Shown piece by piece: positions 35,911 to 47,220 of a stretch of DNA of 64,000 nt. A program made the position numbers and the translations under genes. Every line of letters begins with the position of its first letter. Positions within the stretch are counted from its first letter, which is position 1. The notes below the pieces were generated by a model, which saw only the letters and a list, made by a program, of their open reading frames with translations, ran no database searches and had not been told where the DNA came from. This DNA is from Lethocerus indicus (taxonomy: Eukaryota > Arthropoda > Insecta > Hemiptera > Belostomatidae), in NCBI GenBank assembly GCA_019843655.1, contig JACDQD010000105.1:2232001-2296000 (forward strand). The letters run 5' to 3'.

Positions 35911-38516
35911 ACATATTTTATACATTTTAACAATTATTCAACATCTTTTACCCGTCCGGAGGACGCCTTGTGTAACTGCTCTGAATACTGCCCTCTTAGG
36001 AACGCTGCTTCCTAGATATAAAAAGTAAACGAGCAATAATCCAAAGCTCCTTTCGTCCATATTGAACATTCTGAAAACGTTTCTATTCGGGAGAATGATG
36101 AAGAAAATCGAGATGGACGCCGCTGAAGAATATGCAGGACTGAGTCGGACGAAGTGGGAAGACGGTTTCCTTATGGAACGAACTTAATTTTGTGAAGCTG
36201 AAGGACGACTACGTACGACGTCTTTTCTAGGGCACTGTGAGCACTAGGCGCTTAAGTCCGGCTTTTAATCGCCATACGAAATCGAAGCGGCCCCCCCCCC
36301 CATAATCGATCGACTTCAATTATTAACTCGCCTCATCGGTATCAGGCCCTAATAGTGGTGCTGGCGGTGGTTGACGCCCCTACCGGGGGGATGGCGGGGT
36401 TGGAAAAAAAAGGAGGGTAGTGATGGAAACCGGAAGTGGGCGCCTAAGTGTGGTAGGCGATTTAAAGGGGGACAACACCGCCGGGGCCAGATAAACAGAA
36501 AGAGGGGATCGATCCGGATGGCGGCCGGTTCATAGTGCTAGTGTGTCCATCGCCATGGCAACACCCTTCCGCCCCCCCACCCAGAAGGGCTTCTAATCTA
36601 AGGTCAATATGTCTGTAGGACCCCGCGGGGCGGTTACACTGCCGGAGTTTTTTTTTAACCCGAGAAACATTTTCACCGACACTTTGAACTTTGAACCGGT
36701 TCATTCGGGCTGACACAAGTGATGTCGCCGCCCTCCGAAGATGGAGTCACTCGTTTGACACTCCGGTGAAATTGCCGTCTACTTGAGGAACATTTATTTA
36801 TTTACACTCACAACTGAGAGTCCTAAGAGTTTCTGAAATTCTTTAATTCTTTCTGACTTAATGGAAACGCGTTTGACGGATTTTTCCGGGTAAAATATTC
36901 GGAAGTTTCGAACTGACAGTTTCGAACACCCGTTTTGCGGTCTGCAATAGGGTCGGATATTGACACTCTCATCCGCGATATTTATCAATTTATCGATTTA
37001 TTCATCGATTGGCTCAACAGATTCCCTGTGTACGGAACGGCGGATGTACAGAACCCGGCGTTAAAACGAAATCCAGGATCATCCTGCAGGATACGCCTTA
37101 CAATTTTAATCGATTTTTCCCCGTTTTGCGATTCGACGTTTTACGGTCAATTTCATTCGTTTTTAACCAGTTTTCATCACAACCGGCCATCGGATAATTT
37201 CGGCGTTGATATCACCAGCCGATCTTGGTCCGAATTTTTGTAAATTCGTAAATTAAAAAAATACTGATAAAATTGTTTTCCTTTTTCTTCTAAGTCACGA
37301 CTACAATTTTAAAATTGTATTGAGCGACGGCGACAGCGTTTTTATATAAGAAATATATTTTTGAAGCGGGACTCCTTCCATCGTATTTATATCGGGTAGG
37401 CTGCAAATTCGTGGACGGACGTGACTTTCAAATTTGAATCGGTCAGAAACACAAGATTGGGCGTTAAAACGTTTACTGAGGACAATAGAGTGTAAAGATT
37501 GATATTTCGTAGGAGTTGACCGATTGGGGAAAAACCTACTTTCGAAAACTCGCCCTTTCGAAGAGTTGCAACTACAAAACTCGGTAGGAGAAGAACAAGT
37601 TTACTGGGTCATCAACGACGAGCGATGGGTACAATTTTTAATTCGGTACCGGCGAGGGTCAACGGAGCGAGACGGTTGCGATGCCCGACGGTTGAGAAAC
37701 AGCGCGATGTCCAACCGAGCGTGATACGACTTAAAACATTACACCTGTTTTTACACCTGCCATTTATTATTAACCAGAGAACAGAACGGCGATAAGTGAT
37801 GAACAAATAAACAAACGGGTTCCTCTCGAAGCGCAGTAGAAACGGGGAAACCCTCCAGTCAGTCAACTTTATTTTGACTGGAAACCTCCAGCGCACAATA
37901 TTTTAATTTTTTTTTGGAGTTCTACTTCTTTCCGGAGGTTACCGGAACAATTGGCAAGAAGACGGGAGAAAGCGAAAAATCGTTTTTCAAAAAATTACCT
38001 GGACACGGAACGTTCATTTCAACGATAACCGGGGACATACCCGAACCGGACTACGAAAAGATGCCGTTTTCGGTAGATCTTTAGAGAGAAATACTTTTGT
38101 TTCATACTTTGGCTAAAACGCGGACGGTTAGATATTTCAATTTATAATAGAATTGTTTCAAAGCAGAAGGAATTTTATTCTGTTTTCAAAGTCCCCAATT
38201 TGAAAAATGTATTTTTGCGATATACTTTCGTTCAATATCAGCGCATTTATAGTATACTGAAGGAGGATTTTATATAGGAAATCTTTTAGTGGGCTGTCCG
38301 GAAGTCCTCTCCAAGTAGTCCGCACACCCGGAGGAAAAAGTAACAGTAATGTTAGTCACGGTTTTCCTTTCATGACTGCCCAGGACGTTTTTTTCATACG
38401 CATCCAGTACGAACTTAATTAACTGTGTTAGTTGAGCTTGGGCAGCGGCGGTCCGAACCTTGGCCGCGCTAAGGTCACTGTCCTTGCCCAAAGGTCAACG
38501 CTTCGCCATTACCGCC
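35911..38516. other. Non-coding DNA
   Basis: No gene is accepted. There is a poly-C run near 36291-36300 and a G-rich patch at 36350-36420. Short open frames such as 37612-37896 (minus) show no family motifs. Confidence 0.4.
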
Positions 38517-38558
38517 CCTCCTCCTCCTCCTCCTCCTCCTCCTCCTCCCTCCTCCTCC
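38517..38558. repeat. (CTC)n microsatellite
   Basis: A trinucleotide run of about 42 bases with one short interruption. Confidence 0.95.
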
Positions 38559-38732
38559 GATACCAACCACCTTCTCACCTCCTCATTCCCTGTGAGGCGG
38601 CGCGCCACCGACGGCCGTCCGCCACACAATACCTAAACATCTATCGAGACCCGGAATTATTCCCACAGAACACTTTGGACAATATACAAGGCTATAACGT
38701 CGATTTCGCGTCATTCCATCCCCCTCTCGCTG

Positions 38733-38968
38733 GTTTGATCTTTTGTTAGACAGGTTTCGGCCGCTCGCCATCTTCAGCACAGGTGTTAGTCACTTTCGCC
38801 ACACCTGGACGTTTCTTGGGCATCCTCTCTGCACTGTCACTGTCACTGTTGTCCGTTTGTCGTGTGTATACGTACGTTTCTTGTTATTGTGTTTTTTGGG
38901 GGGAGGGGGTTGTTTGTCTGCGTGCGACTAACGCCGCTACTGAAGATGGCGAGCGGCCGAAACCGGTA
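38733..38968. repeat. Hairpin repeat family H, inverted pair
   Basis: The left arm (38733-38805) contains GATCTTTTGTTAGACAGG, TTTCGGCCGCTCGCCATCTT and CAGCACAGGTGTTAGTCAC. The right arm (about 38925-38968) contains CGACTAACGCCGCTACTGAA, GATGGCGAGCGGCCGAAACC and GG. The right arm is truncated just after the GAAACCGG core. CACTGTCACTGTCACTGT lies in the spacer. Confidence 0.75.
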
Positions 38969-39024
38969 ATCCACTTCGGGTAAGTGAGTTTAGGTTAAGT
39001 TCTACTGTAGGTTCGCGGTGTTTA

Positions 39025-39325
39025 TGTCTCCTATCGGCGGTTTGGTGGTCTTTTGCTAGACCGGTTTCGGCCGCTCGCCATCTTCAGTAGCGCTGTGTTA
39101 GTCACTCTCTTGCAGTCTTACTTTACTTGACTTGACAGTACAAGTGACAGTGACACAGTGCAGTGAGGATGCCCCCCACCACGAAAAACATCCAAACTGC
39201 CAACAGTGACTACATACACAGCGCTACTGAAGATGGCGAGCGGCCGAAACCGGTCTAGCAAAAGACCACCAAACCGCCGATAGGAGACGGTATTCCGACC
39301 CCTCGCAGACCACAAAACGGGTACG
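39025..39325. repeat. Hairpin repeat family H, most complete inverted pair
   Basis: The left arm (39025-39105) runs TGTCTCCTATCGGCGGTTTG, GTGGTCTTTTGCTAGACCGG, TTTCGGCCGCTCGCCATCTT and CAGTAGCGCTGTGTTAGTCA. The right arm (39205-39290) is its near-perfect reverse complement. The spacer is about 100 bases. The right side continues with the family tail GGTATTCCGACCCCTCGCAG and ACCACAAAACGGGTACG, also seen at 27690-27725 and 59392-59432. Confidence 0.85.
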
Positions 39326-39330
39326 TTAAA

Positions 39331-39420
39331 CTAATACAAAGCTATAGTATAATACCGAGATACGTCGTCGAACTTTGGGTCCACCAAGGATTCTCCACCG
39401 TCCAGTCCTCAATGTCCCCC
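39331..39420 (+). mobile_element. Possible LINE stub
   Basis: ACAAAGCTATAGTATAATAC, CGTCGAACTTTGGGTCCACC and AAGGATTCTCC align loosely with the LINE segment ACAAAGGTATACTTAAACC, GAGCTGTGGGGTTCCACC and AAGACATCC at 23075-23140. The fragment is short and diverged. Confidence 0.35.
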
Positions 39421-40268
39421 ACCTACTTCAGTCGGTTTTCCAAATTTCCCTATTTCCAAATCCTCTTAACTCGGCTGCCCGTCCATTATTCCAGAGTGCC
39501 CTGTCTCAGGACGGTACTCGAATCGGTTTCGCCTATAACATTTAAAGTTGTTGATTGGGCAATAAAACATTATATACATATATTCGGCCGGCCGTGACGT
39601 CACTCCAGGGCCCGGATCCTCTCCCACGGGGTGTGCGGACGGAGAGAAAACGAGAATGGAGTAGAGAGAGAGTGCGAGAGGGAGAGGGGGAGAGAGTGAG
39701 AGGGAGAGATGAGAAAAATGAAAGGGCGAGAGAAATGAAGACAGAGGACGGAATGAGGAGGGAGAAGAAGGATCAACGGCCCTCCAGGGTCATGCCGCTA
39801 GCCGTGCCAAAGTACATTGACATGATCCAACCTCACACACGCACACAGACACACACAGACACACCACCGCACCCCTGCCGGCCAGCCTGAAGGGAGGGCA
39901 CTTCGCACTTCCAATTAGCAGCCCCAAAACAGGTTTCGATTCCGCCTCTTACCCATTTTCCAGGTCCGCGACGTCTGTAACAACCGTTGTTCCACTCCAG
40001 AAATCAACGTCCTGGGCTCAGCTCAGTTCTATCCCCACGAATAATCCACCAATCGTAAAATGAATAAGAATAAATTTTGTTCTTCCAATTTGTTTGTAAC
40101 AGTCCGCTGTTGCACATTCAGTGCTCAGAATGACTCGGCTGAATTTTCACCTTTTCTCGGCTCTTCTTCTGAAGAAAATTGTCGTTTTTTCCGGAATTTT
40201 CCGGATTTGTGGCGAGGCGCTGTCGCCGAAAGGGGCTTACCGCAACTTTGTTACGGTGGATGCTGATC

Positions 40269-40271
<3 letters not shown>
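39421..40271. other. Non-coding spacer
   Basis: No gene is seen. A purine-rich tract at 39630-39780 is followed by a short AC-rich tract at 39833-39872. The segment 39512-39567 resembles 29558-29610. Confidence 0.4.

Positions 40272-40314
<43 letters not shown>
40272..40314. repeat. (TA)n microsatellite
   Basis: An uninterrupted TA run of about 43 bases. Confidence 0.97.
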
Positions 40315-40317
<3 letters not shown>

Positions 40318-40650
40318 CCATCTACAGAGAACTGACACGGCTAAGTGACTCACCAACCTACTGACTGCGCCTCGGCATTAATTCATCGACCGAAATGCTA
40401 CTGAAGAGGGGGATAGTCCGCAAAATCGCCCTAATCCAAACACTCTCGGACATTAAATAAATTTTCAAACTTTAAGTTCGGAAATATCGAGCGAAATATA
40501 ACCGATACGCACCCTCTCTCTACACTAAGCAGATCCCAAGGTACCGTTTGTCCGCGCTACCCTTAGCCCGTACAAAAATAATAATACAACAATATTTCTC
40601 TACAGAATTGAACAATGTTTAATGTTTAAGAGAAAGTTACAATAAAAGTA

Positions 40651-40868
40651 TCGGGTCCGCAACTAAGTCATCGCGTTTTTCGTCGCTGGACGGAGATGGC
40701 GTTATTTTTGTATTTTCACGCATTTTTACACCTTCAAACCCATAGAATTTAATCCGAAATGTTTATTACGTGCCCCAACTATTCGTCGCGCGTACCAAAA
40801 ATGCACGGCATAAGGGGTGCACTCAGCCGGAGATGGGGAAAATCCGCAATTATTTAGTTGCCGACCCG
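40651..40868. mobile_element. Mariner-type MITE, family A copy 2
   Basis: The left end has CGGGTCCGCAACTAAGTCAT and the right end has AATTATTTAGTTGCCGACCC, which are complementary. The left flank is TA (40649-40650); the right flank duplication has decayed. The interior matches the copy at 26116-26320 along its length (CTGGACGGAGATGGCGTT, CACCTTCAAACC, CTATTCGTCGCGCGTACC). Confidence 0.8.
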
Positions 40869-41142
40869 ACAGAAAGGTCGGCAAATCGATCGGGTAATTC
40901 GTCCATCGTACCCAAAATGTACCACTCTCAGCCACTGGGAGGTTCCAGGTGTGTACCGCGAAGGGACTTGTTGTACTTGTTGTAATAACTCGAGCTGCGG
41001 ACAAAGCCCGTGCATAATTGAGAGACCAGACAGAGATTATTGTAGACTGTTAAAGAGAAAGAAGGCAGCGAGTCTGTCGGATTTGGGTGCTTGTGTACCG
41101 GCCTAAAGGGGCCATTGCCCAATTTCAAGGTTGCATATTTCT

Positions 41143-41237
41143 GGAGGAGGAGGAGGAGGAGCAGGAGGAAGAGGAGGAGGAGGTGGAGAAGGATGAGGAG
41201 GGGGGGGATTCGATGTGGGACCACCTTTCATTTTATA

Positions 41238-41305
<68 letters not shown>
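41143..41305. repeat. (GGA)n tract and (TA)n microsatellite
   Basis: An imperfect GGA/GAG purine tract (41143-41217) is followed after about 25 bases by an uninterrupted TA run of about 65 bases (41241-41305). Open frames through both are simple-repeat artefacts. Confidence 0.95.
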
Positions 41306-41306
<1 letters not shown>

Positions 41307-41373
41307 CAAGTCGCGGTACAAATAAAATTCGCCCTCTTCGGTTCAAAACTTTCAGGTAAAGTATATATGTATT

Positions 41374-41577
41374 GGGTGTCCCAAAATTAGCGCAAGATTT
41401 GAATCGAACTGTGTGTCAGCCAAACTTTCATTATTTTTTAAATATTGTTCAACAATGAAAACTTTTAACGCCCCATTTATACTAATCCTAAACTGTCCTA
41501 ATCCTAAGCTGTCAAGAGGTTTTTTTTTTTTTTAATAAGATTGCCAGCTTTACTGCAAGAAAGGTGGCAAATTCAAC
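41374..41577. mobile_element. MITE family B, right end degraded
   Basis: The left terminus GGGTGTCCCAAAATTAGCGC with AAGATTTGAATCGAACTGTG is intact. The interior shares CAAACTTTCATTATTTTTTA and TTTACTGCAAGAAAGGTGGC with the other copies. The right inverted repeat is lost. A direct duplication (CTAATCCTAAACTGT, CTAATCCTAAGCTGT) is visible inside. Confidence 0.75.
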
Positions 41578-43209
41578 TTATTATTATAATTCAACTTACT
41601 TTGTTGCTAAACTGCATTTACCCTGTAGACTTGGTTTTAATTTTTTTTCTCAAAAAATAATACACTAATATTATCTTTTTACGACACAATTTGTGCCCCT
41701 AATTATGAAACTGGTCTAAGTCAATTCAAACTTTAAATACAACATTTTCCTATGAAATTCACACAAAATTTCATATTCATAGTAAATTTCCGTTAATCGA
41801 GACTAGTAAAATTCTAAATTAAAACGTTGCATAATATATAAATATTTGTTAATTTATTCGAGAGCAATTCATTGAATATCTCGAAACAAGAAATATATGA
41901 CTTAGACCACTTTCATAATTATTGGCACATTTATCAATAATAGTACCAGAATAGTTGGTTTATTATTCCAGTTTGGAAAGTATAGGCGGAATAGTGCTGA
42001 AAAGAAAAATTAAATTTGTGGGGGGGTGGGCTTTATTATTCGGGGGAATAGAGAAAGCTGTACTAAAAGTATAAAACATGCGTGGAAAGTATAAAAGTGA
42101 GGTTTTTGTTTTACTGGACGCAAATTGGAGCCAGATAATGTACAGTCGGTTGTGGGGCAAGTGCATTGAACTGGGCCGGGGCGGGAACCACCACCCCTGC
42201 CGCCGCCCCCGCCGCCCCCGCACGGTTTTCGAACCCGAGCCGCTTTCCCTTCATCGGCGTTGGCTGCATTTCATCGATTTTCCCAGTCCCCGCCTCATTT
42301 CCCAGTCTTCCCCAGTTGGTTTAAAACAAACGCACGCAACGCACCCCGCCCTCCCCGCCACCCTCCCCGGAAACGGCAGTTTTTCTCCAAACTGGATTTA
42401 AATTAAAATAAAAGGGGTTGGGGCGATTTTCGCTTCAGTAGTCATCACCGCCTGAGATGGCCATCATTCCTGCAGGATCGCGGTTAAGGAGACCCATAAA
42501 CACTTTTAAAGATCCTGCATCCTTTTTTTAGAAATACGCAATGGGTATGAATTCAAAATAAGGAGAACGTTGATTATTTATTGTTCGGCCTCTTTTGAAT
42601 CAATTTCCACGTACGGATCGGCCGTTTTATGTCGATTTAACTCCGCGTAGAGATGCGTGAAAAGGAAAAAATATTTTCCAAATTTAAACCCCTCTTATCG
42701 ACATTCCATAAGTCCCTTTGACATTCCATACAATTTTCGACTGTAAAGTTCGTATTTCGTTGATATGTAGTTGTGTTTTGCCCTCGGAGTAGCGCGCTTC
42801 ACTTCAACTTACTGCCCATCGGTTTTGTTCGGTCATTTTAGGGTTTCTTCATTGAAAATGATTGAAAATGCCCTTATATTAAGTGTTTATACATGTCCTC
42901 AGTGAGTTAACGTACTGCAGTATTGTGTCCTTGACCTCGGGTCGGTCTGACCTCCTCAGCGCTTCCTAATTTGGCGTGCACTTTTACTTCTCTTCTGTTG
43001 TCTCTCTCTCTCTCTTCCATTCTTCTCTTCCAGTCTTCTTCTTTCTACCTTATTGCGTAGAAAAGTGAATTTTTTCCTCTCGATATAAGAGCAGTTTCTC
43101 AGGTGTAGTTATAACACTTATAGAGAATTTCAAAATTAAAGAACTAATAAACTTCGAGCGCTAATAAGGCGTTGATCCCCAGTTTTGCTTACTGATTTTG
43201 AAAATTTTC

Positions 43210-43212
<3 letters not shown>
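41578..43212. other. Non-coding spacer
   Basis: AT-rich to 42150, then a GC-rich patch with GCCGCCGCCCCCGCCGCCCC at 42198-42220. No gene is accepted. Confidence 0.4.

Positions 43213-43254
<42 letters not shown>
43213..43254. repeat. (TA)n microsatellite
   Basis: An uninterrupted TA run of about 42 bases. Confidence 0.97.
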
Positions 43255-43259
<5 letters not shown>

Positions 43260-43485
43260 AAGAAAGTATGGGGGTACCGGACAATGCACCGGTACGAGAT
43301 AAAGTTCGGCCGGTTTCAAGGTCTAAGTTGCGAAGTTGCACTTTAAAATTTCTACACCTTTTCGTCTTTTCATCCGTCCAGACATTGCAAATAATTTACA
43401 GTACGTAATTTCGGTTTATAAACGAACGTTTCTTATTTGCCACAACATTAAGAGACATTAAATAAACTTCGATATATATATATTA

Positions 43486-43677
43486 GGGGTATCCAAAAGT
43501 AATCGACATTTTGACTTTGGAATTCGTTTTATTTTGCTAAAAAATAAACTTTAATTATTAATCTACTGTATATTCACCGATATTATCAACCAAATTTTCG
43601 ATTCCCCTCCCTTGAAGAGAACTCCTCAAGGCCAAAATACATCTTATCAAATTGTCGATTACTTTTGAGTACAGACG
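43486..43677. mobile_element. Possible MITE, family C
   Basis: GGGGTATCCAAAAGTAATCG at the left is mirrored by GTCGATTACTTTTGAGTAC at 43654-43672, an imperfect terminal inverted repeat about 190 bases apart. TA precedes the left end. There is only one copy in the window, so this rests on the inverted repeat alone. Confidence 0.45.
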
Positions 43678-44197
43678 GGTCTGTAAAAATGTACGCGTTG
43701 AAAAGTGTACAACAACAAAAATGTAAAAGTAAAACAGAAACATTATACAGGTAAAAGGCCCGACTCATTTTTCTGACTTTCCGAAAAAAATTTCGATTTC
43801 ACACCGCTCAATTGATTGAGCTTGATTTCGACGTCCAATCAATATTGACCCGATATAATCGTCATTACACACACACACGCACCTGTTTAGAAAGTGAAGA
43901 CGAAAGTTGGGAATAGCAAAACTTTTTCACTTCGTTCGGCAACAACTTTCGACTGGGAGAGGAAAAAAAAAATCCTTTAGCCCTACAAAGCTTAATTTTG
44001 TTTCTCCGGTTGTTTTTGATGTTGTCGGGCCTTTTTTTTTAATTGGCGAAGTTCATCTCCGAGAAAAGGTCGAAGTAAGAAGGCCGGATTCGGCAATTAG
44101 CCGAATATCACAGCCCGGAGAATTTCCTCTAATTGAGGGGTCACATTTTGAAAATAAATTACAGTAGAAAAACACTATTTTCAATTGAAAATATGTA
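43678..44197. other. Non-coding spacer
   Basis: No gene is seen; AT-rich with a short CA run at 43867-43880. Confidence 0.4.
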
Positions 44198-44410
44198 GGG
44201 TGTCCCAAAATCAACGCGAGATTCGTATTTGCCACAATTCTTGCAGTAGAGTTGGCAACCGTATTGAAAAACCATTCGACAGCCGATAGTTTAGGGTCAG
44301 TACAAATGGGGGCGTTACACGATAGAACAACAGTGTTTTCATTCACAATATTTAAAAAATAATGAAAGTTTGGCAGCCACAGTATGGTCGGTATAGTGGC
44401 TTTGTTAATC
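44198..44410. mobile_element. MITE family B, reverse-oriented copy
   Basis: The left end GGGTGTCCCAAAATCAACGC follows TA (44196-44197). The interior, read on the minus strand, matches the 29124 copy (ACTGACCCTAAACTATCGGC, GTGTAACGCCCCCATTTGTA). The far terminus is diverged. Confidence 0.75.
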
Positions 44411-45610
44411 GTCGAAATTTGGGGTTCAGAGAAGAACCCACACAACATGTTATTAACGAAAAACTAATGCATCCTCAACTTGTCACTGTCACGGTGGGGA
44501 TTTTTGGACTGGAGGTATCAGATTGGAGCGTACTTTTTCGAAAATGAAACCGGTCCAGCCCTGAATGTTACCGGAATGTGCTCGATTTAGCGACGCGATA
44601 TAACACACAGTTCTTTCTGCCTAAACCGGATGATATCTCGATGCGGATGCCACACGCGGTTGTTGGCAACGAGACGGTGCCAAATGGCCCGTCTACAGAC
44701 CCCGTGAAACGATTCAATTACTGCCAGTGAGACATGTGAGGGTTATTTGAAGTCGAAGGTCTACGCCGTCGAGCTTATCATTGAAGGGGGAAATTGGACG
44801 CGGCGTCGACGAAATTCGGCCACATTTATGCAATACGGTGGTGGAAAATTTCGACCGAAGAGTGCCTACTTGCAGGCAAAGTTGTTGAGGCCATTTCCCT
44901 ACTCTACGCAAGGAAAAACCAACAATCCCTCAGATTAGAGTCGGTGAATCACCGATATGTAGAGTTTTCGTGATTCGTGGGCGAAATTTGTTATATTGGG
45001 GCCCCAACCACTTGTTGTTATTAATTGGTCTGTGCGCGGGTCGCAGGGTGACTGGACCCGTACTCCGGACTGGGGAGCGGGAGGAGGAGGAGGAGGAGGA
45101 GGAGTCTCAAGGTGTCCTCGAGGAGAGGGGAAACGGGGATGGAGCGATTCGCCGCCGGTTTGGAGAACGAGAGGAGTGGAAAGAAAGACGATTGTTGCAG
45201 GTCAACCGGGAGCGAGAGAGAAGCGGAGAGTGAGGGAAGGAAAGGGGTGTGTGAGAAAGGGAGAACGAGAAAGAGAAAGGGGGGGGGTGGGGAGGAAAGA
45301 GGAGGGGGAAACAAACAGAGAGAGAGAGAGAGAGGAGTTGAGGAGAGTAAAGAGTGGAGAAAAAGGTATTCACTAACAGCACACCCCATCCTCCCACAGC
45401 TCGGATAGTTTCAGGACGTGAAGAGCAAGAGAGAGAGAGAAGAAGAAGAGAAGAGGAATCCTAAGGACGGTGCGAAAAGGAAGAGGGCGATAAGGACGGG
45501 TCGGTGCCCTCGACGGCGCTAGCCGAACTTATATAGACCCGCAAGAAACAAATTGACGCTACTAGACTTCCGGTTGGCGAAAGTTCGTCATACAGCTGAC
45601 AAGGAATTTA
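44411..45610. other. Non-coding DNA with purine-rich tract
   Basis: A G/A-rich simple-sequence tract occupies 45075-45460. Overlapping open frames on both strands through it are glutamate/arginine- or serine/leucine/proline-rich artefacts. No gene is accepted. Confidence 0.45.
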
Positions 45611-45690
45611 TGGCCGAAAGAGAGGAGACGGAAATACAGCGAAATCTACGGTATTCCAACCTAACAGACTAAACAGGTGTAATATTGAAG
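45611..45690 (+). repeat. Hairpin repeat family H, 3' fragment
   Basis: GGCCGAAAGAGAGGAGACGG and AAATCTACGGTATTCCAACC match the 3' part of the copy at 59355-59400. The CTGAAGA core is missing. Confidence 0.55.
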
Positions 45691-45699
45691 GATAATTTA

Positions 45700-46495
45700 C
45701 ACATTTTGAACCGTACCCCACCCGGACGCTATTTTTGCAGCCGAACTCGAGCAGAAAAACACGAAATTGGTGTTTTTTAGCTATTTTAAATACTGAAAAC
45801 ATCCCCTAGTAACCCGTTACAAAAGCGCCACGTTTCTGTGAATAACCACTTTTCATCCCAATTTCTGCGTTGAAAGACGTTCGAAAAGCAATTTTCAACT
45901 CGTATTTTGCGTTATCACCCCTATTATCACCCATGTTTTTACGTTATGTTAGCTCGTTTTTTTTTTTGGTTTAAAAAACACTTTTCAGTCCAGTTTGCAT
46001 TCCGAGACTAATTTTTAGCCCACTTTCTGTAATCGAAAACCACTTAACAGCTCGTCTGTTGCGTTCAGAGACCACTTTTAATCCATGTTTTTGCATTAAA
46101 AAAGCCTTAGGCCCACTTTTCGAAATCAAAAACGACTTTCCAACACGTTTTTGCGATCGAAAACCCCCTTTCAGAAAATTATTTGCGCCTAAAAACAACA
46201 TTTTGTGCCTTTTTTCGCCCAAAAACCGCCTTTTTTGGCCCAGTTATGCGTCTGAAAACAGCATTCAGGCCCTAAAATCAACATTTTTGGGGGATTTTAT
46301 GCCTGAAAACCGCAATTTTGGCCGATTTTGCGCCCAAAAAGCATATTTCGAGCGTAAAATCCGCATTTTTGGGGGATTTTGTGCATAAAAATAATTGGGA
46401 AATGGACACTATATTTGTAATTTGACCCGAAAATGCAGCTTTTTGGTGCAAAATCGGTCCACAAATGCGGTTTTACTAAAATTTTCGCCGACAAA
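45700..46495 (-). repeat. Short AT-rich satellite, left edge, reverse orientation
   Basis: Degenerate units such as GAAAACCACTTTTC become clearer towards the right (CCTGAAAACCGCAATTTTGG, CCGATTTTGCGCCC). They are the reverse complement of the GGGCGCAAAATCGGCC and AAAATGCGGTTTTAGGC words in the main block. The pattern decays leftward and its boundary is indistinct. Confidence 0.7.
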
Positions 46496-47220
46496 AAAGC
46501 TAAAATTAAGCTTTATTAATTGTTAAAGTACATAGTTTGCTCTATGTTAAAGATGTATGTATGTGGTACTGCCGTGAGATATATTAAAATGTATTTCAGC
46601 CATTAATATTGTTATACTATGAAGTAAAACCAATCCGACGCTATTTTTATATAACATGCAAAATATATATCATCATATTACTATCAATTATAATTAATAA
46701 AAATAAACGCTTCTATATTACTTGTTGTTTCCTATAATAAACCTACTCATAAACTTGTAAAACAAATCAATTACAACATTTAATTTAATAATTATTATTC
46801 ATTAATAATGTTATTATTCTATTTTAGGATTCTATAGTTTATTATGTTTGCACGATTTCATTATTTGTAATTTTCATCTTCTTAGTAGAAAGTAATTTAT
46901 TTTCTGTTTTAAAATAATATTTTACTCTATGTTATAGGTGCATGTATATGGTACTGTATGAGATATATTGTATTTCAACCATGAATATAGTTATACTATG
47001 AAGTAAAACCAATCCAAATTCTATTTTCATCTACATTTTCAAATATATATTAATCATCATATTACTATCAATAATAATTAATAATTTCGAAAAATAATAA
47101 TAATGTAATTACAGGTCGACAGTTCCTGCCATCTGGCAGCGACATTGCGTACTACGACGCGGGTACTTACCGAGCGGTCCTGCCACCTGGCGCTGATTGC
47201 TGAAACTAAAACGCAGATTT
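46496..47220. other. AT-rich island inside the satellite block
   Basis: About 725 bases of non-satellite DNA. It contains a direct repeat: the 46530-46660 segment (ATGAAGTAAAACCAATCC preceded by GAGATATATT) recurs at 46925-47065, about 395 bases later. A second, short repeat follows at 47125-47147 and 47179-47199 (CCTGCCATCTGGC and CCTGCCACCTGGC). No gene is seen. Confidence 0.6.

Noticed and set aside
44970..45408. Overlapping glutamate/arginine-rich open frames
   Set aside because: They are a purine-rich simple-sequence tract; both strands are open.
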